Notes: generated by a model not told the origin, from the letters alone. A stretch of 64,000 nt of DNA from Streptomyces sp. NBC_01549 (GCF_026339955.1 NZ_JAPEPW010000001.1:4955001-5019000); one strand, 5' to 3'. Shown: positions 8,278 to 17,367, counted from the stretch's first letter. Numbers and translations are program-made.

Positions 8278-8757
8278 ATGGACGACAGCAGGGACGGCAC
8301 CGAAGGTGTGGACGGCGTCTCCGGATCCGCCGCCCGTGCCGCGCGGGATCTGCGGGTCGCGTTCAGTCGGCTGCGGCGGCGGATCCGGGAGGTCGCCGAG
8401 ACGGAGGGGGAGGCGCAGGATCTCTCACCCTCGCAGGTGTCCGCGCTCACGCTCGTGAGCAAGAGCGGGGCCGCGACGGCCAGTGGACTGGCGGCGTCCG
8501 AGGGGGTGCGCCCGCAGTCGATGGCCGCCACGCTCGCCGCGCTCGACCAGTACGGGCTGATCGAGCGCAACCCCGACCCCGGGGACGGCCGGCGGCAGCT
8601 CGTCACGCTCACCGACGCCGGGCGCGAGCGGGTCGAGGGCACCCGGCAGGCCCGCGTGGAGTGGCTGGCCCAGGCCTTCGAGGACCGCTGCACGGAGGCC
8701 GAGCGGCAGACCGTCATCGAGGCGATGGCCGTGCTGGAACGGCTCACCAGGCCGTGA
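8278..8757 (+). CDS. MarR-family transcriptional regulator
   Basis: 159 residues. A winged-helix DNA-binding core spans roughly residues 45-125: recognition helix region GLAASEGVRPQSMAATLAAL, the wing IERNPDPGDGRRQLVTLT (the DxRR signature), and TDAGRERVEG. MarR dimers bind short palindromes and are released by small ligands. Directly upstream are three CAGTCNNGACTG palindromes, probably its own operators. The isochorismatase-like gene follows after 103 bp in the same direction and is a plausible regulatory target. Confidence 0.92.
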   Translation: MDDSRDGTEGVDGVSGSAARAARDLRVAFSRLRRRIREVAETEGEAQDLSPSQVSALTLVSKSGAATASGLAASEGVRPQSMAATLAALDQYGLIERNPDPGDGRRQLVTLTDAGRERVEGTRQARVEWLAQAFEDRCTEAERQTVIEAMAVLERLTRP

Positions 8758-8860
8758 TGCCCAAGATCTCCGGACTCGCTCACTCCGACCGGCCCTCGCG
8801 CGACCCCGCTCGACCGATCCCTGCGCCCCCCGCGCCCCGCACCCCCCGAAAGGCCTGACC

Positions 8861-9451
8861 ATGGCTGTCACTGCGCTCGACCCGAACACCGCGCTCGTCG
8901 TCATCGACCTGCAGAACGGCATCGCCGGAAACCCGGGCCTCGCCCCGTACCCGGCCGCCGAGGTCGTGGAGCGGGCGGCCCGGCTCGCGGACGCGTTCCG
9001 CGAGCAGAGCCTCCCCGTCGTCCTCGTCCGGGTCACCGCCGCCGCCGACGGCGCGGACGGCGTGCCCGGGCGCATCGACGGCCCCGCCCGCGCCCCCCGT
9101 GTCTGGCCGGAGGGCTGGGACGTCCTCGTCGACGAGCTCGCCGGTCACCCGGAGGACATCGTCGTCACCAAGCGGAACTGGGGCGCGTTCTACGGCACCG
9201 ACCTCGACCTGCAGCTGCGCCGCCGCGGGGTCACCCAGATCGTGCTGGTCGGCATCGCGACCAGCATCGGCGTCGAGTCCAGTGCCCGCGCCGCCCACGA
9301 GCACGGTTACCACGTCACCCTGGCCACCGACGCGATGTCCGACATCGAGGCCGAGACCCACCGCAACAGCGTGGAGCGGATCTTCCCGCGTCTCGGTGAG
9401 ACGGGCACGACGGACGAGATCCTGGAAGTGCTGGCCAAGACCCACGACTGA
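8861..9451 (+). CDS. Isochorismatase-like hydrolase
   Basis: 196 residues, full length for the isochorismatase-like superfamily. The catalytic Asp is in ALVVIDLQNGI (residue ~17) and the Lys in VVTKRNWGAF. The position that holds the nucleophilic Cys in amidohydrolase members reads GIATSIGVESSARAA, with Gly instead of Cys, as in true isochorismatases such as EntB. It therefore probably hydrolyses a vinyl ether or another bond without a covalent thioester; the substrate is unknown. ATG 8861 follows GAAAGG. Likely controlled by the upstream MarR. Confidence 0.88.
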   Translation: MAVTALDPNTALVVIDLQNGIAGNPGLAPYPAAEVVERAARLADAFREQSLPVVLVRVTAAADGADGVPGRIDGPARAPRVWPEGWDVLVDELAGHPEDIVVTKRNWGAFYGTDLDLQLRRRGVTQIVLVGIATSIGVESSARAAHEHGYHVTLATDAMSDIEAETHRNSVERIFPRLGETGTTDEILEVLAKTHD

Positions 9452-9488
9452 GCCATGTCCAAGACCCACGGCTGAGCCGTAGCCGGGG

Positions 9489-10460
9489 TCAGTGGCGGTG
9501 GTTGTCCGCCAGCTCCCTCACCAGCGCCCGCGCCACCGGCACGGCCACCCCGTGCCGGTCCGCGGCCCGCAGCAACGCGCCGCCGATCGCGTCCAGTTCG
9601 AGCGGACGGCCCGCCTCGGCGTCGCGTTGCATGGAGGACTTGGCCTCGGGAGGGAAGGCGTCGTAGCGGGCGAGGGCCACGGACGGGTCCGCCGGGGCGC
9701 CGCACGCCCGGCTGACGGCGGCCGTCTCCGCCACCAGGGCCGTCAACTCCTCGCGGTGGCGCGTACGGACCTCGCCCAGCGGCACCCCGTAACGGGTCGT
9801 CAGCAGCGCGAACGGCGCGAGGAACGACATCTTCGCCCACAGCGTCGTCGCCTCGTCGTCCAGCACGCGGACGGTGGGGCCGGCCGCCGCCAACACCCCG
9901 GCGAGCGCGTCCAGCCGCTCGCGCGGCACGCTGTCGCCGGTCAGGTCGATCTCGGCGAAGGGGCTGCCATGTTCGATCACGCCGGGGGCGGTCCGGGTCG
10001 ACTCGACGCGGATGACGGCGGGGGCGACGCGGGCGGCGCCGTAGCGGGCGCGCAGGGTCGCCGGGTGTTCGACACCGTTGAGGAACGGGACCAGGAGCCC
10101 GTCACCGAGCATCTCCGGCGGTACCCGCTCCAGGGCCGCGTGCAGCGCCGTGTGCTTGACGCTGATCAGGCAGGCGTCGACCGGTTCGCGCAGTTCGGTG
10201 TCGGCCTCCACGGCCGCCGTGAAGTCCCCGAACCGGCCGCTGCGGACGCGAATGCCGTCCGTGCGCAGCGCCCGCGCCGTCTCGTCCCCGGCCAGGCAGA
10301 TCACCCGGTGTCCGGCCCGGGCGATCAGCGCCGCCAGCAGTCCGCCGACGCCGCCCGGGCCCAGTACCGCCACGGTCGACCGTTCCCCAGCCTGGTTCTC
10401 GGCCTGGTTCTCAGCCTGGGCCTGGTCCTGATCCTGTGCCTTCGAGTGGTCCTTGGTCAT
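9489..10460 (-). CDS. Ketopantoate reductase family protein (2-dehydropantoate 2-reductase)
   Basis: About 323 residues from ATG 10460. After a low-complexity Gln/Asp/Glu-rich start (QDQDQAQAENQAENQ) comes the NAD(P) Rossmann motif TVAVLGPGGVGGLLAALIA. ISVKHTALHAAL carries the conserved Lys of the family, and KSSMQRDAEAGRPLELDAIGGAL is its C-terminal signature. Such enzymes reduce 2-dehydropantoate to pantoate with NADPH, but several Streptomyces paralogues have other substrates. A fragment of a second family member is at 6361. An upstream GTG/ATG would add 17 residues; AGAGGA favours 10460. Confidence 0.87.
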   Translation of the reverse strand: MTKDHSKAQDQDQAQAENQAENQAGERSTVAVLGPGGVGGLLAALIARAGHRVICLAGDETARALRTDGIRVRSGRFGDFTAAVEADTELREPVDACLISVKHTALHAALERVPPEMLGDGLLVPFLNGVEHPATLRARYGAARVAPAVIRVESTRTAPGVIEHGSPFAEIDLTGDSVPRERLDALAGVLAAAGPTVRVLDDEATTLWAKMSFLAPFALLTTRYGVPLGEVRTRHREELTALVAETAAVSRACGAPADPSVALARYDAFPPEAKSSMQRDAEAGRPLELDAIGGALLRAADRHGVAVPVARALVRELADNHRH

Positions 10461-10585
10461 GGCTGTTCGATCCTCTCGTCGGTCGGCCCCGGGAGGTGGC
10501 CGCCTCGACATAGATCATCCCGCTGGGCCGGACGCGTGATCCCGACGGGGTCCCACGACCGTGGCGTACGCGCGAGACTGGACGC

Positions 10586-10819
10586 ATGTGCCGCAGCATC
10601 AAGACACTCCGTCCGCCCGTGCTCCCCGAAGAAACCACCGAAGAGGAGATCCGCGCCGCCGCCCTCCAGTACGTCCGCAAGGTGTCCGGCTTCCGCGCCC
10701 CGGCCGCCCACAACCGTGAGGTGTTCGACCACGCGGTCGAGGCGATCGCCGCCGCCACCGCCGAGCTGCTGGGCGGCCTGGAAGTACGCGGGGCCGCTCA
10801 GCCACAGCGCGCCGGATAG
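10586..10819 (+). CDS. DUF2277 protein
   Basis: 77 residues beginning MCRSIKTLRPP and containing EEIRAAALQYVRKVSGF, the signature of DUF2277, a small actinobacterial family of unknown role. The Cys two residues after the start is conserved in the family. No ribosome site is visible before ATG 10586, so translation may be leaderless. It faces away from the ketopantoate reductase gene with a shared 125-bp promoter region. Confidence 0.85.
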   Translation: MCRSIKTLRPPVLPEETTEEEIRAAALQYVRKVSGFRAPAAHNREVFDHAVEAIAAATAELLGGLEVRGAAQPQRAG

Positions 10820-10869
10820 CGCCCCGCGCGTTCACACGCCCGCGGGTCCGCGGGTCCGCGCGGACGCGG

Positions 10870-11505
10870 TCAGGCGCCGGTGCCCGACTCCTCGGGCACG
10901 GGACGCCGCATCACGAACGCCGCGCCCGCCCCCGCGCCGAACAGCGCCAGGAGCGACACCCCGGTGGCGAGCCAGCTCGCGCCCAGCCACTGGCCGCCGA
11001 AGTATCCGAGGGCGACGCTGTAGACGGCCCAGGCCAGACCCGCCACGATCGACCACGGCAGGAACTCGCGGACCCGGCGGTGGGCGGCGCCCGCGCCGAG
11101 CGAGACGACCGAGCGCCCGGCGGGCGCGAAACGGGCGAGGACGACCAGGACACCCCTGGCACCGCCGCCGCGCGAGAGGACCGCGCCGAGACGTTCCTGC
11201 GCGCTGGACAGCCGGCGCGAGCGGGCTATGGCCCGGTCCAGACGTTCGCCGCCGCGCCAGGCCAGCCGGTAGGCCACCAGATCGCCGAGGACGGAGGCGG
11301 TGGCCGCGGAGAGGGTGAGCGCCATGATGTTGGGCACCGCCTGCCCGACGGCCGCCCCCGCGGAGCCCGCCGCCGCGGCCGTGGCCGCCGTGATGACGAG
11401 GACGCCGCTCGGCAGTACCGGCAGGAAGACGTCCAGCAGGACCGAGACGGCCACCGCCGCGTAGATCCATGGGCTGCCGGTCAGCGGCCCCACACTCTCC
11501 AACAC
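10870..11505 (-). CDS. DedA-family membrane protein
   Basis: 211 residues from GTG 11505, chosen because AGGGGAG lies five bases upstream. Hydrophobic segments at the N-terminus (YAAVAVSVLLDVFLPVLPSG), the family-typical ARFAPAGRSVVSLGAGAAH with the conserved Arg and Gly, and FLPWSIVAGLAWAVYSVALGY follow the DedA/SNARE-associated pattern. DedA proteins are membrane transporters or scramblases implicated in lipid carrier recycling and membrane homeostasis. Hydrophobic C-terminal segment at ~180-200. Confidence 0.87.
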   Translation of the reverse strand: MLESVGPLTGSPWIYAAVAVSVLLDVFLPVLPSGVLVITAATAAAAGSAGAAVGQAVPNIMALTLSAATASVLGDLVAYRLAWRGGERLDRAIARSRRLSSAQERLGAVLSRGGGARGVLVVLARFAPAGRSVVSLGAGAAHRRVREFLPWSIVAGLAWAVYSVALGYFGGQWLGASWLATGVSLLALFGAGAGAAFVMRRPVPEESGTGA

Positions 11506-11706
11506 CGAAACTCCCCTGTACTCCCCCGTTGGCACGACCTCGCCGCTACGTCGCGGGGGAGCGGCAGGCGGCTTGTGACAGCCATACAGCGTACGCGGCA
11601 GGTGTGACAGGAGGGTCACTGGGGGTTCATGTGCTCTTCAGGGCGGGAGCGAGTAAGGGAGGGGCGAAGTCAGGGCGGGGACGAGCGTTGAAGGAGCGGG
11701 ACAGCG

Positions 11707-12243
11707 ATGGTGGCAGGGATGATCGCCGGGGCCCTGGCGTCGGCCGTACTGACGGTGGGCGGCGGCGCGGGAACGGACGGCTACTGGATGACGACGGAGG
11801 CGCGGTTCGCGCCGCCCGGCGCCTTCGTCCCGTCGACGGCACTGACGTACGACACGCAGGTCGTTCCGGCGGCCGGCGGGATCGAGGTGAGTCAGCTGAT
11901 GGACGAGCGGGGCGCCACGACCCTGCGGCTGCGGGTGACCGGAGTGAAGGCCGGCCACGCGTTCGGGGCGCGGGTGCACCAGAAGTCCTGCGCCGCCGAT
12001 CCGGCCGCGGCGGGCGGGGTCTACCAGCACCGCGCGGACCCGGCTCACACCGATCCGGACAACGAGGTGTGGCTGGACTTCACCGCCGACGAGAACGGGA
12101 GGGGTGAGGCGAGGACCCGGCACGACTGGGGCCTCAGGCCGGGCGGGGTCGGTTCCGTGGTGCTCTACGACGGGCCGGGCGCGAAAGGTGCGCGGGTGGC
12201 GTGCTTCACCGTCCCGTTCGGATGGGTCGCCGGGACGGCCTGA
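11707..12243 (+). CDS. Cu/Zn superoxide dismutase-like protein
   Basis: 178 residues. The beta-barrel pattern of the SodC family is visible: TTLRLRVTGVKAGHAFGARVH (first metal His), QHRADPAHTDPDNEVWLDF (bridging and zinc His residues) and GSVVLYDGPG near the end, with Cys residues CAAD and ACF able to form the usual disulfide. The position near the end that usually carries a copper-binding His (VVxH) reads VVLYDG, so catalysis is uncertain. The N-terminus (MVAGMIAGALASAVLTVGGG) is a weak signal peptide. Terminator at 12261-12295. Confidence 0.8.
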   Translation: MVAGMIAGALASAVLTVGGGAGTDGYWMTTEARFAPPGAFVPSTALTYDTQVVPAAGGIEVSQLMDERGATTLRLRVTGVKAGHAFGARVHQKSCAADPAAAGGVYQHRADPAHTDPDNEVWLDFTADENGRGEARTRHDWGLRPGGVGSVVLYDGPGAKGARVACFTVPFGWVAGTA

Positions 12244-12260
12244 GCGAGGGCGGTTCGGGA

Positions 12261-12295
12261 CGGCGCCCACCTCCGGGTGAGGGAGGTGGGCGCCG
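12261..12295. terminator. Bidirectional terminator between convergent genes
   Basis: Perfect 14-bp stem CGGCGCCCACCTCC / GGAGGTGGGCGCCG with a 7-nt loop, between the SOD-like gene (+) and the FAD-protein gene (-). Confidence 0.85.
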
Positions 12296-12300
12296 GGCGG

Positions 12301-14346
12301 CTAATCAATGCTTGCGAGTTCAGCATTTAGCCATGTGTCAGGTGTCGACGGGGCCTCTGGTTCGGCTGTCGCCGCACGTAGAGCGGCCCGCGCCACCGCG
12401 TCGGCGTCCGAAAGTGTGACCGAATCCACACCCGGCCGGGCCCCGGCCGCGGTCACCCAGTGCACGCCCTCCGTGGGGACCCCGAAGGCGAACCGCTTCG
12501 CGTGCGGGCGCCCTTGACGGTCGATCAGACGATAGGGACGCGGTGTCACGTCCAGCCCTCCGGTCTCGTAACCGTCGCTCGTGTGCGGGCGGCACCCGCC
12601 CGTCCTCAGCAGCCGGGTGAGCAGTTCGTCGCCCGTCCGCCTGAGGTCCGGCTCCGGCAGCCGCGCCTCTATCAGCGTCGTCACGCGGACCGTCGAACCC
12701 GGCACGTCGGGGGAGTGCGCGACCCACGCCCCGTCCTCGGCCCGCACCTCCAGCCGGGGGCCCACGACGTCCAGGACGCCCGCCTCGATCAGCGCGGTCA
12801 TCTCCTCGACGCGACGGCGGGGCGGCCCGATGGAGAGGAAGGCGTTGAGCGGTGTGTACCAGCGGTCCAGGTGTTCACGCCGCGAGCCGCCCGGCAGGCC
12901 CCCGTGGTCCACGATCCGCCGCACCTCGTTGCGCAGGTCGCGCAGCACGTCCAGGGCGGCCTTCAGAGGACCGTCGACGTTCCCGAGCGCGGCCTGCTCG
13001 GCGTCCTCGCGCAGATGCGCCAGCAGCCAGGAACGCCAGTCGCCGGGCGTGGTGAAGTGGCGGCCGGCGTACGGGCGCGCAACGCGGTCCCAGCACCAGC
13101 GCTCACCCTCCGGGATGCCGAACTCGTCGAGGATGCGGGCTTCTTGAGAGCTCCGGTGCCCGGCGGCGAGGAAACGGTCCCGGAACTCCAGCAGCCGCGG
13201 ACGCTCCCACCGCCCGGCGCACACACCTTCGTAGTAGACCGTCTCCACCTCCTTCGCGATCAACGGCCATATCTCGCCCAGGAAGTCCGGCGCCTCACCG
13301 GAGTCGGCACGCTTGCGGAAGCCGGCGACGACCTCGTCGGTGAGGACGAGCGGGAGGTGACGGCCGTAGGGGCCCTTCGCGTTGTCGCCGCGGGCCTGGT
13401 AGGGGATACCGCGGCGCGAACCCGCGTACAGGCGGGGCTCGCGGCCGGAGGGCAGGTAGCGAAGGCCCTCGGCGGTGCGGGTGAAGCGGCCGCCCCGGCC
13501 CGTCGTGAGCAGGGCCATGTGGTCGAAGAAGTTGAGCCCGAGACCGCGCAGCAGGACCGGTTCGCCGGGAGCGGGGGCGCGGAGGTCGACGTCCGCCGGG
13601 TTGGCGGGCGGGATGTGGCGCAGGCCGTGCCGTTCGGCGTACGCCGTGAGATCGCGTTGGGCGCGGTCCGGGGCCGCCGGCAGATGCCCCTGGGCAAGGA
13701 CGACCGCGGACAGCGCCGGCAGGGTGCGCCCGTTGTCCAGCGTGAGGCTCTGGCGGCCGTCGGGGCCGTCGTCGAGCCGTACCGCGCGCGCCGGGTGCAC
13801 CACGACGCGCACCCCTGGCGGCGCCCCGCGCACCACCTCGGCGAACACCCACTCCAGATAGCGGCCGTAGTGGGCGCGGGTCGGATAGTCGTCCGGGCCC
13901 AGCTCGCCGCCCGCCCAGGTGTGCAGGCTCGGCCCGGGGCGGATCGGGCCCGCGCAGTCCACGCTGTCGTCGGTGAAGAGGGTCACCTGCGAGGCCACGG
14001 TGTTCATCAGCAGATGCGGCGACTGCGCGGTCCGCCAGACCCGGCCAGGGCCGGGCGGCGACGGATCCACCACGTGGACCGTCAGCCGTGCCCCGGGCGG
14101 GAGCAGCTCCGGCGCGGACGCGCACAGGCGTTCAAGGACGCTGGTGCCCCGCGGTCCCGCGCCGACGACGGCTAGTGCCGCGGCAGGCGACGTTTGCCCG
14201 TCAAGGAGCGGCGTCCGGTGCGTGCTCTCGGCGTGCCGGCCGGACGTCCTCGTACTGGACGTACTTGGGCTTTCGGCTGGTGCGGCGAGAGGGCGTGCCG
14301 GGCGTCGCGACGGGGCGAACGTTGCCTGTCGTGGCACTAGGGACAT
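12301..14346 (-). CDS. FAD/NAD(P)-binding protein with MITE-derived insert
   Basis: 681 residues from ATG 14346. The dinucleotide fold ALAVVGAGPRGTSVLERL starts at about residue 57 and is followed by SPPGPGRVWRTAQSPHLLMNT and a long body typical of the FAD-NAD(P)-binding (NAD_binding_9) family of actinobacterial putative oxidoreductases. Between residue 3 and the fold lies a 55-codon insert supplied exactly by a MITE (14172-14340) that is a multiple of three long and stop-free. Without it the gene would begin ATG TCC CTA GCC GTC GTC GGC, that is MSLAVVGAGPRG. A GTG at 14385 may be the true start, adding SAAPSGTTRAVE. Function unknown. Confidence 0.82.
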   Translation of the reverse strand: MSLVPRQATFAPSRRPARPLAAPAESPSTSSTRTSGRHAESTHRTPLLDGQTSPAAALAVVGAGPRGTSVLERLCASAPELLPPGARLTVHVVDPSPPGPGRVWRTAQSPHLLMNTVASQVTLFTDDSVDCAGPIRPGPSLHTWAGGELGPDDYPTRAHYGRYLEWVFAEVVRGAPPGVRVVVHPARAVRLDDGPDGRQSLTLDNGRTLPALSAVVLAQGHLPAAPDRAQRDLTAYAERHGLRHIPPANPADVDLRAPAPGEPVLLRGLGLNFFDHMALLTTGRGGRFTRTAEGLRYLPSGREPRLYAGSRRGIPYQARGDNAKGPYGRHLPLVLTDEVVAGFRKRADSGEAPDFLGEIWPLIAKEVETVYYEGVCAGRWERPRLLEFRDRFLAAGHRSSQEARILDEFGIPEGERWCWDRVARPYAGRHFTTPGDWRSWLLAHLREDAEQAALGNVDGPLKAALDVLRDLRNEVRRIVDHGGLPGGSRREHLDRWYTPLNAFLSIGPPRRRVEEMTALIEAGVLDVVGPRLEVRAEDGAWVAHSPDVPGSTVRVTTLIEARLPEPDLRRTGDELLTRLLRTGGCRPHTSDGYETGGLDVTPRPYRLIDRQGRPHAKRFAFGVPTEGVHWVTAAGARPGVDSVTLSDADAVARAALRAATAEPEAPSTPDTWLNAELASID
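14172..14340. mobile_element. MITE, 161 bp between CTAG duplications
   Basis: Inverted ends of 24 bp (14176-14199 and 14313-14336; both begin TGCC.CG.CAGGC.ACGTT when read inward, 4 mismatches) are flanked by CTAG at 14172-14175 and 14337-14340. The interior carries a ~43-bp core (14247-14290) that recurs at 28576-28617. No coding capacity of its own. The CTAG target equals that of the IS701-type element at 794-2179, but the end sequences differ. Confidence 0.85.
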
Positions 14347-14639
14347 CTCGACGGCACGGGTGGTCCCGGAGGGCGCGGCGCTCACTGCAGACAAAGGTGT
14401 GACTCCCGGGCATGGAGGGCGCATGACGGTGGACCGCTCGCGGGGAGACCCACAGGAAGGCCCCTTGGAAGCGGACGGTCCGCCTCATCATGCCGTCGGC
14501 GAGAACGCGAACCGAGCCCCGGGCGGGAGGATCGCCGCCCGCTGTGGGATGCGTCACGGGTGTCTCACGCACCCCTCACGCGCCCCGCGCAGGTCCATCA
14601 CGCCTGCTCCACACACGCGTTGCGGACGACCGCGGGCGT

Positions 14640-16307
14640 TCACGGAGCGATCTCGGACTCCGTGACCGTGCGCAGCCGGACGGTGCGCCCGCCCTTGTCC
14701 ACCCGGGCCTGCTCCAGCCGCAGCCGGGCCGAACGTCCGCTCAGGGTGAGAGTCATGAGCTGGTTGCCGAACCAAGGGCCACCCGTTTTGCGCCAGTTGA
14801 CGGGCGGCTCGGCGCACTTGCCGTGCCGGGCGAACCGGCGCCCGATCGTCCGGCCCACCGCGCTCCAGCCGAAACGGAAGCCGAGCCGTATGGAGAGGGG
14901 GATGGAGTTGTGGACGGGGGAGCAGGTCAGCTGCAGGACGCGGGCGTCCGGGGAGCGCGGGGAGCCGGCGGCTCCGGAGGGCCACTCGGGCTCGGCGATG
15001 TAGGCGTGGTGGACGTCTCCGGACAGCACCGACACCGTCGCCGGGGCGTCCGGCCCGGAACCGGCTTCGGCGATCAGCTCCGCGAGCGCGGCGAAGGACG
15101 CGGGGAAGGCGGCCCAGTGCTCCAGGTCGGCCCGGCGGCGCAGCCTCTCCCCGAACCGGGCCCAGCGCGCGCCCCGTTCACCCCGGCACAGCGCGGCGTC
15201 CCATGTCTCGGCGTCGTGCACGAGGTGGGGGAGCAGCCAGGGCAGTGAGGTGCCGATCAGGAGGTGGTCGCGGGAGCCCGGCGCGTCCAGCGCCTGCTCG
15301 CGCAGCCACCGCTCCTCGCCCGGGTCCAGCATCGCCCGTTCGTTCTCGGCCAGCACCCGGGCCGCCCGGGTGTCCACCATCAGCAGCCGTACGCGGCCGA
15401 AGTCGCGGCGGTAGCTCCAGCGGACGGAGGCCGGGTCGGTGTCGGACTGGGCGGCGAAGGCGCGCAGCACGTCGGTGCCGTCGGGGGTCTCGCGGACGGC
15501 GGCGTACAGGGGGTCGTCGGCGAGTTCGCGCGGTGAGAGGTTGCCGAGGTGCTGGTGGACCCAGTACGACATCAGGCCGCTGAGCAGCCGCTCGCGCCAC
15601 CACAGCGTGGCGCGCATGTCGGCGAGCCAGGAGGCGCTGGTGTTCCAGTCGTCTATGACGTCGTGGTCGTCGAAGATCATGCAGCTGGGCACGGTCGACA
15701 GCAGCCAGCGGACTTCCGGGTCGAGCCAGGATTCGTAGTAGAGGCGGGTGTACTCCTCGTAGTCCGCGACCTGGTCGCCCGGGGGGTCTTCGAGGTTGCG
15801 CCGGGCGGCGAGCCAGCGCTGGGTGGCCTTCGAGGTCTCGTCGGCGTACACCTGGTCGCCCAACAGGAGCAGGACGTCCGGCCGTTCGCCCTCGGGCTCG
15901 GTCGCGATGCGGGCCGCCAGTGTGTCCAGGGCGTCGGGCCCGACCGGGTCCTTCTCGTCCGCGGGCGGCGCGGCCCAGCGGCAGGAGCCGAAGGTGACCC
16001 GGACGGCGTCCTCCTCGCCCGGGGTGCGCACGAGCGAGGGTGGGAAGGGGGAGTCGGACAGCGGCCAGACGCCGACGCCGTCCAGCAGCACCTCGTAGGT
16101 GGTGTCCGTGCCCGGGGTCAGACCGCTCACCGGCACCAACGCGTAGTGGTGTCCGGCGACTTGGAAGGTGCGGGCCGAGCCGCCGGCACCGTCGGCGCAG
16201 CGCACCTCGGCGGTGCACGGACGGCTCGCCTCGACCCAGAAGGTCGCGGACGAGCCGTCGACGTACCTCAGCAGCGGTCCCAGGCGCAGCTCCGCCAAGG
16301 TGATCAC
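14640..16307 (-). CDS. PhoD-like alkaline phosphatase/phosphodiesterase
   Basis: 555 residues. An N-terminal fibronectin-like beta domain (1-100, with TFWVEASRPCTAEV) is followed by the metallophosphatase core: RVTFGSCRW (~103-111), LLLGDQVYAD (~147-156), FDDHDVIDDW (~212-221), LMVDTR, and SGDVHHAY (~430), which supply the metal ligands of the PhoD family. No Tat or Sec signal is visible at this start, so it may act in the cytoplasm or be a paralogue of the secreted PhoD. GTG 16307 follows GGAGAGG. Substrate unknown; family members cleave phosphomonoesters or diesters. Confidence 0.9.
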   Translation of the reverse strand: MITLAELRLGPLLRYVDGSSATFWVEASRPCTAEVRCADGAGGSARTFQVAGHHYALVPVSGLTPGTDTTYEVLLDGVGVWPLSDSPFPPSLVRTPGEEDAVRVTFGSCRWAAPPADEKDPVGPDALDTLAARIATEPEGERPDVLLLLGDQVYADETSKATQRWLAARRNLEDPPGDQVADYEEYTRLYYESWLDPEVRWLLSTVPSCMIFDDHDVIDDWNTSASWLADMRATLWWRERLLSGLMSYWVHQHLGNLSPRELADDPLYAAVRETPDGTDVLRAFAAQSDTDPASVRWSYRRDFGRVRLLMVDTRAARVLAENERAMLDPGEERWLREQALDAPGSRDHLLIGTSLPWLLPHLVHDAETWDAALCRGERGARWARFGERLRRRADLEHWAAFPASFAALAELIAEAGSGPDAPATVSVLSGDVHHAYIAEPEWPSGAAGSPRSPDARVLQLTCSPVHNSIPLSIRLGFRFGWSAVGRTIGRRFARHGKCAEPPVNWRKTGGPWFGNQLMTLTLSGRSARLRLEQARVDKGGRTVRLRTVTESEIAP

Positions 16308-16406
16308 CCCTCTCCGTCGCCCCGTACGGTACGGAACGACGGAGACGAGCGGGGAGGTTCCGGGAACGGCGCCGGTATCCGTGGGGGGTGGGGACCGGTG
16401 GGGTCG

Positions 16407-16460
16407 GTGAGGACCTGTGAGGACCTGTGAGGTCAGTGAGGACCGGTGGGAACCGGTGCG
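16407..16460. repeat. Short tandem repeat of GTGAGGACCT
   Basis: Four imperfect 10-15-bp copies of GTGAGGACCT/GTGAGGTCA, followed by two copies of ACCGGTG(G), between the phoD start and the stop of the nuclease gene. Confidence 0.6.
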
Positions 16461-16464
16461 GGGA

Positions 16465-17109
16465 TCAGCAGCCGCTGAGGACCGAGCTGAGCTTGCTCTT
16501 CTCCGCCGAGTCGACCGAGAGGTTGTAGTAGTACTTCACCTGGACCCAGGCGCGGACGTAGGTGCAGGCGTAGGAGCTGAGCGGGGGCATCCACTCGGCC
16601 GGGTCCTGGTCGCTCTTCTGCTGGTTCACGTTGTCCGTGACGGCGATGAGCTGGGGACGGGTCACGTCGTTGGCGAAGGCCTGGCGCTGGGCGGTGGTCC
16701 ATGCGCTCGCGCCGGAGTCCCAGGCCTCGGCGAGCGGGACGAGGTGGTCGATGTCCAGGTCGGAGGCGGCGGTCCAGGTGGCGCCGTCGTAGACCGAGTA
16801 CCAGGTGCCGCTGGTGGCGGTGCACGCGGAGTTGGTGACGACGTTCGAACCGTCGCGCTTGAGGACGTACTCACGGGTGTTGCAGGTACCGCTGATGGTG
16901 ATCCAGGTGGGGAAGAGATCACGGTCGTAGCCGGTGCGGTTCTCCGTCGCCACGGTGAGCGAGGCGAGGTAGGTGCGCGCGGTGGCGGCGCTGACCGGGG
17001 TGGGCAGCGCGGCGGAGGCGGTCGGGCCGTTGAATATCCCGACCATGGCTATCAGGCCGGTGAAGGCTGCGAGTATGCTCAGCCGTCGACGCGCGTAGAC
17101 CTTTGGCAT
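16465..17109 (-). CDS. Secreted HNH endonuclease (DUF1524-type)
   Basis: 214 residues from ATG 17109, preceded by AAGGGAG. A signal peptide (RRRLSILAAFTGLIAMVGIF ... TASA) ends near residue 32. The mature part has SDLDIDHLVPLAEAWDSGA, the D-H-x-V-P motif of HNH/GmrSD C-terminal-like nucleases, DNVNQQKSDQDPAEWMPP with the conserved Asn and Lys, and Cys pairs (CNTRE, CTATS, YACTY, LSGC) likely forming disulfides. Similar secreted proteins are common in Streptomyces; a role in nutrient scavenging or competition is inferred. Confidence 0.9.
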   Translation of the reverse strand: MPKVYARRRLSILAAFTGLIAMVGIFNGPTASAALPTPVSAATARTYLASLTVATENRTGYDRDLFPTWITISGTCNTREYVLKRDGSNVVTNSACTATSGTWYSVYDGATWTAASDLDIDHLVPLAEAWDSGASAWTTAQRQAFANDVTRPQLIAVTDNVNQQKSDQDPAEWMPPLSSYACTYVRAWVQVKYYYNLSVDSAEKSKLSSVLSGC

Positions 17110-17367
17110 GCGAACTCCCTTGAGGTGGGGGGACGTTGGGGCGAGCGGGCCCATGCTCGCGGTGGCGCATTTCTGGAAGGTGTGGGGCAGGTAAGAAGCT
17201 AGTGACGTGCGCATGACATGCCAAGGGGTCGGGGGCAACCGTTTTCTGTGGATCGGGGGGCGGGCTCCGGGGCGTGGCGTGTGAGGGGATCGGCCGGTGT
17301 GGTGCGAGGGGCTCGGGACCTATGGCCCTGTCCGGCACATTTCGGCATCCCGTAGGATGAGTGACGC

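Noticed and set aside
790..14340. MITE at 14.2 kb as a deletion derivative of the IS at 0.8-2.2 kb
   Set aside because: Both use CTAG targets, but the terminal inverted repeats are different, so the IS in this window is not its direct parent.
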